DNA from: Zizania palustris
Taxonomy: Eukaryota > Streptophyta > Magnoliopsida > Poales > Poaceae
Length of the DNA: 64,000 nucleotides
NCBI GenBank assembly: GCA_019279435.1
Contig: JAAALK010000079.1
Location: forward strand, 104,823,198 to 104,887,197
Reading direction: 5' to 3'
A program made the position numbers and the translations under genes. Shown one piece after another: positions 45,136 through 56,095 of the stretch; the first letter of the stretch is position 1, and the number at the start of each line of letters is the position of its first letter. The notes under the pieces are model-generated. The model was not told the origin of the DNA, ran no database searches, and saw only the letters and a program-made list of their open reading frames with translations.

Positions 45136-46087
45136 CTGCAGGGCTCGAGCTCGAAGAAATCTTTCGAAGGCCACCTTCCGTATCTTCTTCGAAGGTGATT
45201 GGCCAGTTGGCCATCAGAGGGGGGATCTGAAGTCCGATGAACTCCTCTGCCAGATCCCTCATGCTCAGGCGATGGCTAATCCTCTGAAGTAGGCCAAGGC
45301 GAGCTTCGAGCTGGCCTGGATCCGGATGGACAAGAGCTTCTCTCCAGAAGTTTATGTCCTATAGAGGTCTAGCTAAGCGACTTCCTGCTCCAACTTCGGC
45401 GTAAAACCATCGGAGGATCCAATCCGTATACCATATGGCATTGATGGCCTTAGCTAGAAATCGAAGAGCATATTCGTCTCGAAGCCGGAAGTTAATACTC
45501 CCGAAGGCCACCACCATCTTTTCACCTCCGGGGCCTACGAAGGTTTTGGGTTGACAAGAAGCCCGGTGTAGTGCTGTGAATATTTCTGCTCTTCCTTCGC
45601 AGCCTTCAGCTCGCAACGCCCACTCAAAGATGGAAAGGCGTGCTATCGCATTCGGAGAGAGTTGGGGGAGAGTAACATGGAATAAATCCAGTACCTCGGC
45701 CAGGAAGTCGATAGCCGGGAGCCCTAATCCAGCTTCGAAAAAGGCTTCGAAGACAACCACTTCTCCGGGCGTTGGCGAAGGAATAGCTTCTTTTGCAGGT
45801 TTGCGAATCACAATCTCCAAACTAATCTTCCCTTCTATCGCTGCTGCGAGCGACTCTCTCTTGCATGTTGAAGGTCCTAGTTGGTAAGACTGATCCGCAT
45901 ACTTTGATGAGGCCAGAAGGAGATCTTGAGGATCATCGCGTTGGGGATTTCTTCCTGGCACCGCCATTGCCGCTACTGTTGCTGTCGGAGTCACCGTCGC
46001 CGATGTCGCCACCACCGCTACAGCCGCAGCCTGCTGCCAAGCCAAGGCTGAAGCCGCCCCAAGAACCTTGAAACTGGTCTTCGCCAT
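45136..46087 (-). pseudogene. T4 antisense gene, exon 1 (Transposase_28-like domain)
   Basis: ATG at 46087, 105 bp after a minus-strand TATA box. An Ala-rich start (MAKTSFKVLGAASALAWQQA) leads to a conserved domain: GEVVVFEAFFEAGLGLPAI, FHVTLPQLSPNAIARLSIFE, EGCEGRAEIFTALHRASCQP, FGSINFRLRDEYALRFLAK, WYTDWILRWFYAEVG. This pattern is that of plant proteins labelled putative gypsy-type transposon (Transposase_28); I name it from the motif layout, not a search. One in-frame TAG at 45359-45361 (T5 has an open codon there). The same frame continues INFWREALV ... HRLSMRDLAEEFIGLQIPPL to the donor GCAG/GTAACC (45136/45135, phase 1). The intron to exon 2 is 70 bp. Confidence 0.85.
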
Positions 46088-46528
46088 GGATTTTTCTCTG
46101 GTTGCTCAAAGAAGAAATGGAGGCTAGGGCTTGTCTACTGGTTTGTTTGCACGAAAGCGGTGAGAAAATATTGGGAAGGATCTAGGTCCCTTATTTATAG
46201 CTCGGGCGACAAATTTTACCGTTTGGTGTTCTACCGTTTCACATTCCTGACCGTTATCTCTTTGCGAACTTAACGCATTCCCTTAATTTCCGTTGAGGAA
46301 AAAGCCAACGGCTATTTCTTCTAAGCCTAAAAAAGCTTTCGGACTTTTTAGTTTACTTCTAAAAAATAGTTCGAACATAATTTTCTTATAAGTTGATTCA
46401 AAGTTTCGAATCTCCGCATATTTCGAAGGCTGATTAAAATTGTTAGTCTCTGCGCATGATTATTTCTCTTGCGTATACTGCTCTCCTAACATCACTGGTC
46501 TAGCAGAGAAGCGTATTCGAGGGGCTAC
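46088..46528. promoter_or_regulatory. T4 antisense promoter region and polypurine tract
   Basis: The minus-strand TATA box CTATAAATA lies at 46192-46200. On the plus strand the polypurine tract ATTCGAGGGGCTAC (46515-46528) abuts the 3' LTR. Transcription from here runs against the gag-pol transcript. Confidence 0.75.
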
Positions 46529-47023
46529 TATTGGGGGAAAATATTTCATCCTCAGAGCCATTATGGTAACAGGACAAAGGTAGGTGATTGAATCAAAGGT
46601 TTTCAGCATATAAATCCGGAATCATCGTGGATCAAGTTCGAAGTATGGAGGCGAACTCTAGTTCGGAGTATATCTTCGAACTAGGACTCTTCGGAGGGCT
46701 TCCTTGCCACCTAGGATGGAAGACTTATCTTCTTTCTCATTAGATTAGTCTTTTACCATTTTAGCCCTATTAAGGGTACCGAATAGTTTCCACTATGTCG
46801 GTTGTAATAGAGGGGTAAAAGGGTCTTTTCCTTAATGTTTGGGCCTATAAATACCCCCCATTTTACCCTGTAAAAGGGACCGAATACAAGTTATTCAAAA
46901 TACATCTTCAAACTATTTTGAGCTATTATCCTTTCGGAGGCTTGAAATAGTTTACTTCACAAACACTTCGTTTGTTAGTTTCTAACTTTCATAAACCTGT
47001 TAGCGTAATCTTTTACGCCAACA
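46529..47023 (+). repeat. T4 3' LTR
   Basis: 495 bp, starts TATTGGGGGAAAAT (TG to TA change) and ends TTTACGCCAACA. TATA box at 46845-46853. The second CCTTC follows. Confidence 0.95.
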
Positions 47024-47496
47024 CCTTCGTGTAGAGGGTTCGCCTACTTCGGCCCGAAGCCCCCTTCCGAAGGTCTTGGCCCTTCGGTTGTTTTAGCTTA
47101 CTACGCGGACCTGCTTCCTTGGCCCTTCTCTGATGCTTGTTCAATAGCATATCATATGTCACCTTCAGCCTCTTGCGAGCCTTAGCCGAAGGGGTGTTAA
47201 CGTTCTGCTTCCACACTCCTACCTCGTGGTTCTTTGGCATGAGTGTGCGAGTGCGCGTTTCTCCAATAATTACATCCTTCCCTTTAGCTGACTCGGCCTG
47301 TTCTGGCCAAATCAACACCTTCTTTTCGCCGAGGTCGACGGCGTTGACTGGAAAAGGGTCTTTATCCAGATTCATCTTTAGATCATGGTCTATCTTCAAT
47401 CGTCCTTCTTCTATGGACGATTGTATCTGCCATCGAAAAACATTGCAATCATTAGTATTATGCGAATGTGAATCATGCCACTTACAGTATGGATGC
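47024..47496 (-). pseudogene. T3 gag, C-terminal part
   Basis: Reads HPYCKWHDSHSHNTNDCNVF, a Gag knuckle of the C-x2-H-x4-H-x4-C type common in Tat elements, then QIQSSIEEGRLKIDHD, FPVNAVDLGEKKVLIW and ARKRLKVTYDMLLNKHQRRAK, a basic tail. The piece is open over about 155 codons. T4 splits it from its continuation at 35806. The upstream part is cut by the T5 LTR: residues read beyond 47497 (PKTCWLDPSSQQ) come from that LTR, not from gag. Confidence 0.85.
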
Positions 47497-48076
47497 TGTT
47501 GGGACGACGGATCGAGCCAACAGGTTTTTGGAAAATGAGAGTAATGGAGTGTAGGGCTCAGATTGTATTCTTGGATCGTGTGTCCATTACAACTGGAGAC
47601 GGGGTTATTTATAGGGCAACTAGTCCCTAAAGAGTCTAATGCCTCCAAAACCACTCAACCGTTACTTGGCCTGGCACAAGCTTGTAATACACACAAGAAT
47701 AGCTGCTACATAGTACAGATAGAAGGTGCAGCTTTGACAGCGTATCAACTGTGTCGGGCGCTGCAGCGATCGCCCGACACAGCGTAGGCGATCGCGATTC
47801 TGTCCCCAGACCACCTTGACCGGGTCGTCTCCTGGTCTTTGGTCGCGCCTCGGAGCCTTCGCACCTTCCGGAGGCTGGCCTCCGGTATCCTGCCGGGCAC
47901 CTTGTCCAAGGGCCCCTCCCGTATGCTTCGGGACTTCCGGAGACCCCTAGGCCTCCCTACCTCTGGGCCCGCAGGTACCTCCAGCACAGGACGTCGGGCC
48001 TTCTGGACATGGCCTCTCCTCCGGACTGTGCCGCTCTTCGTGATTCCAACTGCCATCAGGATTATCTCCCCCAACA
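47497..48076 (-). repeat. T5 3' LTR
   Basis: On the minus strand TGTTGGGGGAGATAATCC to CGTCCCAACA, 580 bp, TATA box CTATAAATA at about 47605-47613. The outer 6 bp TGTTGG/CCAACA of the U5 hairpin is at 47497-47502 and 47517-47522. Confidence 0.8.
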
Positions 48077-48705
48077 GTAGCCCATCGCTTCATTCTGCTT
48101 GAGAGTCCTGCATGGGAGAAAGGGAAGGAGCGCACAAGATAATTCCAATAATTTATAGGAAATCAACTCACAGAGAGTTCCCGGATCTTTGCTGCGAACC
48201 ATCTTCGCTTGAGTGCTGCAGAGGTGCTTGGGGCCTTAGAAATGCCCCGGAGGGGGGCCGGGTGCTGGCCTCAAAGCGCCTCGGATGAACTAGTCGCGTC
48301 ACACTCCGTAGAGGAGGACTTTGACCGACCGGTCATGATGCCCACGTGACCTTGACCGTCAGACACCGTTGCATGAGACGGCGGAAAGGCGCGGCTTTAA
48401 CACAATCAATGCACTTGGCGTGCTCGCGACTCGAGGAAGGCAGACCGTCGAAGACTGGCACGCGCAAAGGTGGATCGGCAAGAGTTTAATGCGGTGACCG
48501 CGCGACCGGCGTGCATGCGTTGAGTGGGGGAAGGCGGACCGACGGGACACCGAATCGACTAGGCAGTGGCCATCCTCGCGCATAAATAGCTGTCGCCGGC
48601 CGGCTGAACCCTCACCTTCTCACATGCTTAGCCTTTAGTCACAAGCTTGGCGGCTAGACCCCTACTCCTCAAACTTCTCGCTGCCTTCCTCTGCTCCCTC
48701 CAGTC
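48077..48705. promoter_or_regulatory. T5 polypurine tract and antisense promoter
   Basis: The tract on the minus strand is GAAGCGATGGGCTAC (48077-48091). A plus-strand TATA box GCATAAATAG (48590-48599) lies about 110 bp before the ATG at 48706, with a CT-rich leader. No other gene is seen in this stretch. Confidence 0.65.
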
Positions 48706-49591
48706 ATGGCGGAAAGGAGTGCTCCCGCGGCAGCTGTGGACCCCCGCTTCTTGTAGCGCCAGATGGCAGCGGCGACGGCGGCGGCGACGGCTCCTGGCCC
48801 GTCAGAGGCACGTGACCCGCACGAGCTCCGCCCGGCCTCAGAACGGTTTCGGGAGCAAACTTTGGAGCTGGGGCCGTCATCGTGCTCGTATGGATCCATC
48901 GAGACTGCGACTCAGAGCCGTCTTGGTCCCAACACGAGGGCCCGGAAACCGAGCACGGAGTCGGTCCCGGAACCGCGCGAAGGAGAGGTCGTTGTCTTTG
49001 AGGTGTTCTTTGACACGGGGCTAGGATTTCCGGCTTTGGAGCTCCTTTCAGGGGTTCTGGATGACTTCCACCTTGAGCTCCTGCAGCTATCTCCGAATGT
49101 CATGGCCCGCCTCTCCATCTTCGAGTGGGCCATGCGTGCGGAGGGCTGCGAGGGTAGAGCAGAGGTCTTCGCTCAGATGCACAAAGCCCTTTGCCAACCA
49201 AAGAAGAAGGATGGCCTGGTGCAAGCCTATGGGAGCATCAACTTCTAGCTCCGGAAGAAGTACACAGACTCCTTCCCTATGAAGGCCATCAACGAATGGT
49301 GGTACTCCAAGTGGCTACACCGGTGGTTCTACGTCCGGGTGGGGCTGAACTCCGGACTCGCCGGACCTCCAAGCCACATTTGGTTTTGGAGGGAGGCGAT
49401 CATCGAAGCCAGCGCCGGCTCAGTCTCTGCTCGCATCCGACTGCTCCAGATCGTCGCCCACCGGATGAGCATGCGGGACTTGACGGAGGAGTTCGTCACC
49501 CTTGAGATTCCGCCGTTGAAGGAAGAATGGCTGACATCGCTCTGGAGCACTCAAGACGAATCATCGTCAACAAAGCACTCCAGCTGGCTAG
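48706..49591 (+). pseudogene. T5 antisense gene, exon 1 (Transposase_28-like domain)
   Basis: The ATG at 48706 opens MAERSAPAAAVDPRFL, then a TAG at 48754. The same frame continues ERFREQTLELGPSS, GEVVVFEVFFDTGLGFPALE, FHLELLQLSPNVMARLSIFE, EGCEGRAEVFAQMHKALCQP and YGSINF, a second TAG (49246-49248), then INEWWYSKWLHRWFYVRVG and FWREAIIEA, RMSMRDLTEEFVTLEIPPL. It ends SSWLG at the donor CTAG/GTTAGT (49591/49592), in phase 1 like T4. Two stops make this copy dead, but the domain is well conserved with T4 (for example RLSIFEWA-RAEGCEGRAE in both). Confidence 0.85.
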
Positions 49592-49669
49592 GTTAGTCCT
49601 TGCCTCTTTTCGATCTTTGCAATTTTACTACGAACTCCGCAAGGCTAACATAGCTAACCTTGAATGCAG

Positions 49670-50419
49670 GGTCGCTCGTCGCCAAGACTCCTAAAGAGGT
49701 GGTCCGACTCACCGAGACGATCCTCGGGGCTCCCACTCCGGCCGAGTACAAGCGATGGATGGAGCTTATCGGATCCTGGGGGTGGTACAACCGCGTGTGG
49801 GACGCGCTTGAGCTCACTCCTCCACCCCTCCCGGAGATGGAGGCCCTCCGTGCTCCTTCGAAGAAGAGTGCGGCGGACCCTGACGCCGGGCTCTCTCCTA
49901 AGCGCCCTTCGAAGAAAAAGAGGATGGTGAAGGGTCCGAAGAGACTCTCCCCGGCTCACTCCTCTGCCTCCCACTCCGAATGGGGGTATTCTAGTGAGGG
50001 GGCCGGGACGGAGCCGGACAACTCCTTGGCGGATCCGGGTTCGATCCACCCAGAGCAACCAGCTTCTGCCGGCGCTGGAGACGCGCTAGTCCATCCGAGC
50101 CTACAGCCGCCTGCTCTGAGGGCTGGGTAGGAGGCGCCGAGAACTAGAGTAGAGGCATCTCCCAAGTTCACCCCTCCGCGCGGTCTGGCCTCGGAGGGGG
50201 TCTCCGCCAGTTCTCGGGGGAGCCGCGAAACCGACAGCCTGGACCGGGGGTGGTTAGCCGATCGCCTGGGGGCTGTCGAGGAGAGCGCCGATGTTGAGGC
50301 CGAACTCGCTGCGGCGGCAGCGGGTTCTTCGATAAACTCGATGGACGAGCTGTTTTATCGGCCTGGCACCCCGGGGCACGTCCGGCCTTCGGACGTCCCG
50401 GTTGAAACCGTGGACAAAG
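49670..50419 (+). pseudogene. T5 antisense gene, exon 2
   Basis: Follows a 78 bp intron ending GAATGCAG (49669). It reads GSLVAKTPKEVVRLTETILG, APTPAEYKRWMELIGSW and RVWDALELTPPPLPEM, then a basic patch (SPKRPSKKKRMVKGPKR) and a Ser/Pro/Glu-rich acidic tail. One TAG at 50128-50130. The frame then continues to VETVDKG at the donor AAAG/GTACAT (50419/50420, phase 1). T6 enters 36 bp into the next intron. Confidence 0.8.
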
Positions 50420-50455
50420 GTACATGGTTCTACTCGCCTCTTTACTTAGACGCAT

Positions 50456-50951
50456 TGTTGGGGGAAAATATCTCATCTTCGGGGTTATTGCCGAAACAGC
50501 ATAAAGGCAGATAGCAGATTCGAAGGTTCCCAGACGTTCATCTTCGAAGATACCCGGAGTCAAGTTCGAAGTACGAAGATAGGCATTGGTTCGGAGTACA
50601 TCTTCGAACTAAGGCTTTTCAAGATCTTTTCTGCCAGCTAAGATGGAAGACTTATCTTCTATCTCATTAGATTAGTCTTTTACCATTTTAGCCCTATTAA
50701 GGGAGCCAAATAGTTTCCACTATGTCGGTTGTAATAGAGGGGTAAATAGGTCATTTCCTTAATATTTGGGCCTATAAATACCCCCCATTTTACCCTGTAA
50801 TAGGGACCGAATACAAGTTATTCAATACGCACATTTCAAACTATTCTAAGTTATTATCCTTTCGGAGGCTTAGAACAGTTCTCTTCGCAAACACTTCGTT
50901 TGTTAGTTTCTATTCTACAGAAACCTGTTAGCGTAATCTTTTACGCCAACA
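50456..50951 (+). repeat. T6 5' LTR
   Basis: TGTTGGGGGAAAATATCTC to TTTACGCCAACA, 496 bp, TATA box at 50772-50780. The primer site TGGCGCCGTCCATGGG starts at 50954. Confidence 0.9.
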
Positions 50952-51013
50952 GTTGGCGCCGTCCATGGGGAACCTAGTCCAAAAAACTTCGTTCTCTACC
51001 AACTTCTTACATC

Positions 51014-54000
51014 ATGCCTCCTAAGCGGAGCGCACCCCGCAATCCCGTTCGGAGGTCTTCTCGGATCTCCGGAGAGATACCATTTGATACGGTTGAAGTC
51101 GGAGGCCCTTCGACATTCCCTCCGCAAACTCCGGAAGGGGCTTCTATCCCTCGAACATACGAAGCTTCTCCGCCAACCCCTTCCATACTTCGACCACCCG
51201 GAGTCCCTCCTCCACCTTCCATCCCAATTCGAACTGATCCTACTAGTTCTCAAGACCGGGAAGATCCTTCCGGAGGAGATGAAGACAATCTCGGAGATAT
51301 GGCCACTCAAATGGCCAACCTTCAAGCTGAGGTAGCAAGGTGGCGACATGAAGCTGCGAACAGGCTTCGCTCTCAAGCCATCCCAACTATCCCAGAAGCG
51401 CCCGAAGACGACGATCTTGATTATCCCGAAGCCCCGGAGAACGCCTCCTTCGATAATGAATCTCTGCTGCATCCTAAGCTGCAGAAAGTTTGCTTTGATC
51501 CAAAGTTCAAAACTTCGAAGCTCTGTAAGTATGTCGGAGATGAAGATCCCGGAGAGTTCGTTCGTTCTTATGCCCTAGCAATTGAAGCTAGCGGAGGAGT
51601 TCGAGACACCATGGCGAAGTGCTTCCCCTTAGCTCTTCAAGGAGTGGCATTAAGGTGGTTCTGGTCCTTGAAGCCAGGATCAATTAATTCATGGTCTCAG
51701 CTGAAGAAGAAGTTTATAAGCAATTTTCAAGGCACCTTCGTGCCTCCCATGTCAACAGGAAGCCTTTTCCAGGTGAAACAGCTTCCCGGAGAGACCTTGA
51801 GGCAATATTTCAAGCGCTTCGCTCATACGAAGTCGCAAATCCGGGGGTTGTCTGCATCTTCGGTAGTTGATGCAGCTCGAGAAGGTGTCACTCATCAAGG
51901 CCTCTTGGATAAGCTTCATCAGAAAAGCATCTCCTCGGTCTCTCAGTTGATGTCATACTTTGAGGAGTATGCGAGGTCAGAAGAGGGTTGGCTTCGAAGG
52001 ACTGCCGCTACTTCATCCATATTGCAAGAAGTTAAAGTAGAAGTGAAAACTTTGGCACAGCCGCAAGAACCAGTCTTCGAAGTTCAACATGATCGGAGAA
52101 GAGGGCAAAAGCACCCTCGTTCCGAAGTCATGAATATTGCACCCCCACAGAAGTTTACACAGAGAGCTCCACAGTCTTCGGGGAACAAGACCAGCGGCTG
52201 GAGGCCGCCAGGGAAAACGGCTGGCAAGGGCCAGACCCTTTTCTGCTGCATCCATGGAGAAAATCGGAGCCATGCAACTGATAATTGCAAGGCTATACTT
52301 ACTCTAAGGGGAGAGTATCTAGAGAGAACTTCGGGTCGAGGTACTACCGACCGAATTCCAACTGCAACGCGCTTAGAGCCAGTCCAGGCTGTGGCGCAGA
52401 TAGAAAACTTTGATGCTGCAAGACACTCTCCGGTGGCCAATGTTATGCCACCTCCGAAGCAAGAGGATGGCCAAGATCGAGGAAAAAGAGTAGTCCTCCC
52501 TATCTCCGGAGGAGGTACCCTCGGAAGCATGTCCAAGAGACAGCGAAGGGACTACGTCAGAGAAGTAGGCCATATTGGGACTTCGTCGTCTGCAGTTGCA
52601 ATGCCGGAGTGGTCTCATGTGCCGATATCCTTTTCTACGGAGGATGCAGCTGGCATCAAGTTCCCGCATACAGATCCACTGGTTATCACTGCTGATATTG
52701 CGAGCACTGAAGTTCGAAGGGTGTTGATTGACGGAGGCAGTTCGGCAGATATCATTTTTGTTCAAGCCTTCGATCAATTGTGCATTTCCAGGAAGCATCT
52801 CCTTCCAGCGGCTCGTCCTTTGCAAGGCTTCGCAGGACCTCCGCTTGATGCACTTGGCCAAATAGGCCTAGAAGTTACCTTCGGAGAAGGTTTATTGGCC
52901 CGGACTGAGGAAGTAATCTTTGATGTTGTAGATGCCCCGTATGCTTACAACGTCATCTTCGGAAGAGGCATGCTAAACCAGTTCGGAGCTGTGGCGCATC
53001 ACAATTATTTGTGCATGAAGATGCCCACACAAGCAGGAGTCCTTACAATCTTCGGAGATCAAGCCATTGCTCGGAGGGCGGAATATGGTCATGGTCCCCC
53101 TCTTGATCCAAGGCAAGTAAACAATGTACAAGATAATGAAGAAATTTTTTCAGCCTCCTCCGAAGCTTCGAAGAAGTCCTTTCCGAGACCAAGTCCTGAG
53201 GGAGAAATTGCAACGAAGGTCATTGTTAAAGATGGTAAAGAGTATACATTTCAATTTAGTAAAGATTTACCCCCAGAAGTTGCAACCTCCTTGGAAAAGG
53301 TGGTAGAAGAAAATTTGGATGTCTTCGCTTGGTCTGACGAAGATATCACCGGAGTCGATCGGGATATCATTGAACATAGTTTACTTGTAAACCCGAAGGC
53401 CCGGCCTATTCGGCAAGGACTCTGGAAAATGTCTGCAGGAAGAGCTGCTCTAGCGAAGGACGAAGTTGAGAAATTGTTGAAGGCTGGGATTATCAGAGAA
53501 GTGGCCCACACAGAATGGTTAGCCAACCTAGTCTTCGTCAGAAAGAAGTCTTCCGGGAAGTGGCGCATGTGCATTGATTTCACATCCTTGAATAAAGCAT
53601 GCCCACGTGACCCCTACCCCATGCCCCGAATTGATCAATTGGTTGACTCCACCGCAGGTTTGGAGTTACTAAGCTTCCTCGACGCGTATTCTGGTTATCA
53701 TCAAATATGGTTGAAGCACGAAGATGAGATCAAGACAAGCTTTGTAACTCCTTCGGGAGTCTTCTGTTATGTAAGAATGCCCTTCGGCTTAAGAAATGCC
53801 GGGGCTACTTTTTCGAGGCTAGTTGCTAAGGCTCTAGGTCGTCAACTAGGTCGCAATATGGAGGCCTATATGGATGATATTGTAATAAAGAGTGCTTTAA
53901 AGCACCAACATAGCCTAGACTTAGCAGAAACATTCAATAGCCTTCGGGCATGTGGGATCCGTCTTAACCCCGAAAAATGTATATTCGGAGCTAAGGCTGG

Positions 54001-55538
54001 AAAGCTGTTAGGGTATTTAGTTTCAAGCAGGGGAATTGAAGCTAGCCCTACTCAAATAATTGCGCTGCAGAAGATGGCTCCTCCGGAAAATTTAAAGCAA
54101 GTGCAAAAGCTGACTGGGCGTCTGGCAGCACTTGGCAGGTTTTTATCAAGGTCTGCGGAGAGAAGCTTGCCTATATTTAAAGCATTAAAAGGGTCCGAAG
54201 ATTTTGCATGGACACCGGAGTGTCAGAAAAGCTTCGAAGGTATTAAAGAGTATCTCAGTAATCTTGCTACACTCACGGTGCCTACTGCGGACGAAACCCT
54301 ACTCCTTTACCTTGCAGCTACAGGTTCTGCCGTCAGTGCAGTCCTTGTCAGAGAAGTGGATTTCAATGGGAAGTTGGTCCAAAATCCTGTTTATTTTGTA
54401 TCCGAAGCATTATCAGGAGCGAAGACAAGATACTCCGAACTTGAGAAGTTCGTTTATGCTCTGATAATGGCTTCGAGGAAGCTAAGACATTATTTTTTGG
54501 CACACAATGTAATTGTACCAACTTCGTATCCTTTAGGAGATATGCTCCGAAGTAAGGATTCCACTGGAAGGATTGGGAAGTGGGCAGTTGAGCTAGCACC
54601 CTTCGGCATATCTTTCTTGGCAAGGACAGCAATCAAATCGCAAGTCCTAGCAGATTTTGTAGCAGAATGGACTCCACCTGCAAATTTGGTTCCGGAGAAG
54701 TCAAGTGACGGAGTTTGGATTGTTTACTCCGACGGGGCTTTCCAAGCATCCGGAGCAGGCATCGGAGCAGTGTTGATTTCACCTTCAGGGCAAAGAGCAA
54801 TGTACTCCGCAAGACTCAACTTTAAGTCTACCAATAATATAGCGGAGTATGAAGGGATTTTATTGGGACTCCGAAAAGCACGTGCTCTAGCGGCTACAAG
54901 AATTATTATAAAGACAGATTCTCAGATAGTAGCAGGGCAAGCAGATAAAAGTTTTCAAGTTCGGCATCCACAGCTTGCAAAGTACTTAGAAGAAATTCGT
55001 AAAATCGAAGCACACTTCAAGGGTATTTCCATTCGGAGTATACCGAGAGCAGAAAATGTGCAAGCGGACATCTTAGCAAAAGCTGCAGCCGGAGCTGTGG
55101 ATGTGCCTGAAGAAGCTTTCTATGAGGAGCTCAATATACCTTCGGTGCCACAAATTCCCTTGGCAGAGATTCTTTGCATTCCTAGTGCAGATTGGAAAAA
55201 TTCAATCATGGAACTTTTACAAGGAGGAACAAATTTGCCCGAAGAGCCACAGCTGTCAAGATTAAAGCTTAGAGCCAAAAATTATCAAATAATCAACGGT
55301 ATTTTATACAAGGCCGGAGTATGTTCCCCTCTACTCCGATGTATATCTCAAGCCGAAGGTCAAGAAATTCTCCGAGAAATTCATGAAGGCCTTTGTGGTA
55401 GCCATTTAGCCCCGAGAGCCTTGGCAGGAAAAACACTTCGCCAGGGGCTATATTGGCCTACAATAATAGCTGATGCGGAGAGTTTAGTCCGCACTTGTCA
55501 AGGATGCCAGTGGATGGGTCGACGAAGTCATCGCCCAC
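51014..55538 (+). CDS. T6 gag-pol, truncated at integrase by T7
   Basis: Open from the ATG at 51014 (MPPKRSAPRN) for 1508 codons: gag with CCIHGENRSHATDNC, protease VLIDGGSSADIIF, RT with AYMDDIVIKS, RNase H, archaeal-type RNase H (IVYSDGAFQASGAGIG), then the integrase zinc region to CQWMGRRSHRP. The frame happens to stay open for 71 more codons into the T7 LTR (to 55753), but those residues are not T6 protein. Substitutions against T7 include LANLVF for LANPVF in the RT. The lack of stops means T6 was young when T7 landed. Integrase core and tail are missing from the window. Confidence 0.9.
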
Positions 55539-56033
55539 TGTTGGGGGAAAATATCTCATCTTCGGGGTTATTGCCAAAGCAGCATGAAGACAGCCTACCA
55601 GTTCGAAGATTGTCCGAAGGCCATCTTCGAAGGTGCTTAGAGCCTGGTTCGAAGCCCGAAGGCAGGCATTGGTTCGAAGTATGTTTTCGAACCAAAGCCC
55701 TTCGGGATCTTTTCTGCCAGCTAAGATGGAAGACTTATTTTCTATTCTATTAGATTAGTCTTTTACCATTTTAGCCCTATTAAGGAAACCGAATAGTTTC
55801 CTTAATGTCGGTTGTAATAGAGGGGTAAATAGGTCTTTTCCTTAATGTTTGGGCCTATAAATACCCCCCATTTCACCCTGTAATAGGGACCGATTACAAG
55901 TGAATCAATATACACTTTCGAACTATTCTAAGCTATTATCCTTTCGGAGGCTTAGAACAGTTTGCTTCGCAAACACTTCGTTTGTTAGTTTCTTTTCTAC
56001 AGAAACCTGTTAGCGTAATCTTTTACGCCAACA
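55539..56033 (+). repeat. T7 5' LTR
   Basis: 495 bp, TGTTGGGGGAAAATATCTC to TTTACGCCAACA, TATA box at 55855-55863, U5 hairpin at 56008-56033. The primer site TGGCGCCGTCCGTGGG starts at 56036. Confidence 0.95.
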
Positions 56034-56095
56034 GTTGGCGCCGTCCGTGGGGAACCTAGTCCAAAAAACTTCGTTCTCTACCAACCTCTTGCATC

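Larger units (their letters stand above)
35807..47023 (+). mobile_element. T4: complete Tat-lineage element
   Basis: The element is complete: 495 bp LTRs at both ends, flanked by identical CCTTC (35802-35806 and 47024-47028), with the T3 sequence collinear on both sides. Order: 5' LTR, primer site, gag-pol (decayed), tandem repeats, antisense multi-exon gene on the minus strand, polypurine tract, 3' LTR. By eye the LTRs differ at about 12 positions (near 2.4%), including the 3' copy starting TA instead of TG. Total 11.2 kb. The same family as T6 and T7. Confidence 0.95.
28928..47496 (-). mobile_element. T3: Tat-lineage element of a second family, interrupted by T4
   Basis: T3 reads on the minus strand. 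Starting from the right it has part of gag (47496-47024), the T4 insertion, gag-protease spacer (35806 downward), protease, RT, RNase H, archaeal-type RNase H, integrase, polypurine tract and 3' LTR (30304-28928). Its 5' part is cut off by T5 at 47497. CCATC at 28923-28927 is its likely target site; the second copy is outside the window. Its proteins are clearly distinct from the T4/T6/T7 family. There is no antisense gene between integrase and LTR: only about 85 bp separate them. Confidence 0.85.
47497..50455 (-). mobile_element. T5: 3' end of a Tat-lineage element
   Basis: T5 reads on the minus strand: 3' LTR (47497-48076), polypurine tract, antisense gene on the plus strand. It is inserted in the T3 gag (target candidate GATGC, 47492-47496). 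T6 interrupts it at 50456 (target candidate CGCAT, 50451-50455). Its gag-pol must lie beyond the window. It is GC-rich compared with T4 and T7, and its LTR is a separate family. Confidence 0.8.
50456..55538 (+). mobile_element. T6: Tat-lineage element, interrupted by T7
   Basis: 5' LTR, primer site, and an open gag-pol up to the integrase zinc region, where T7 starts. The rest of T6 is beyond the window. Its LTR has the T4/T7 ends and a conserved U5, but its first 200 bp differ strongly from T7, so it is a different subfamily and not the partner LTR of T7. Confidence 0.9.

Noticed and set aside
47530..47654. N-terminal extension of the T3 gag fragment (start at 47654)
   Set aside because: The reading upstream of 47496 is LTR sequence of T5. 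The true gag upstream part was separated by that insertion.
49654..50171. Minus-strand Arg-rich frames opposite exon 2 of the T5 antisense gene
   Set aside because: They are shadows of a GC-rich exon. The plus strand has the conserved splice sites and homology to T4.
55539..55753. Apparent extension of the T6 polyprotein by 71 residues
   Set aside because: The reading continues by chance into the T7 LTR, which starts with TGTTGGGGGA at 55539. These residues have no counterpart in T7 or T4 integrase.
50456..56033. Reading the LTRs at 50456 and 55539 as the two ends of one short element
   Set aside because: No polypurine tract precedes 55539, the two LTRs differ strongly in their first half, and a primer site plus complete gag-pol follow the second. 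An insertion of T7 in T6 fits better.
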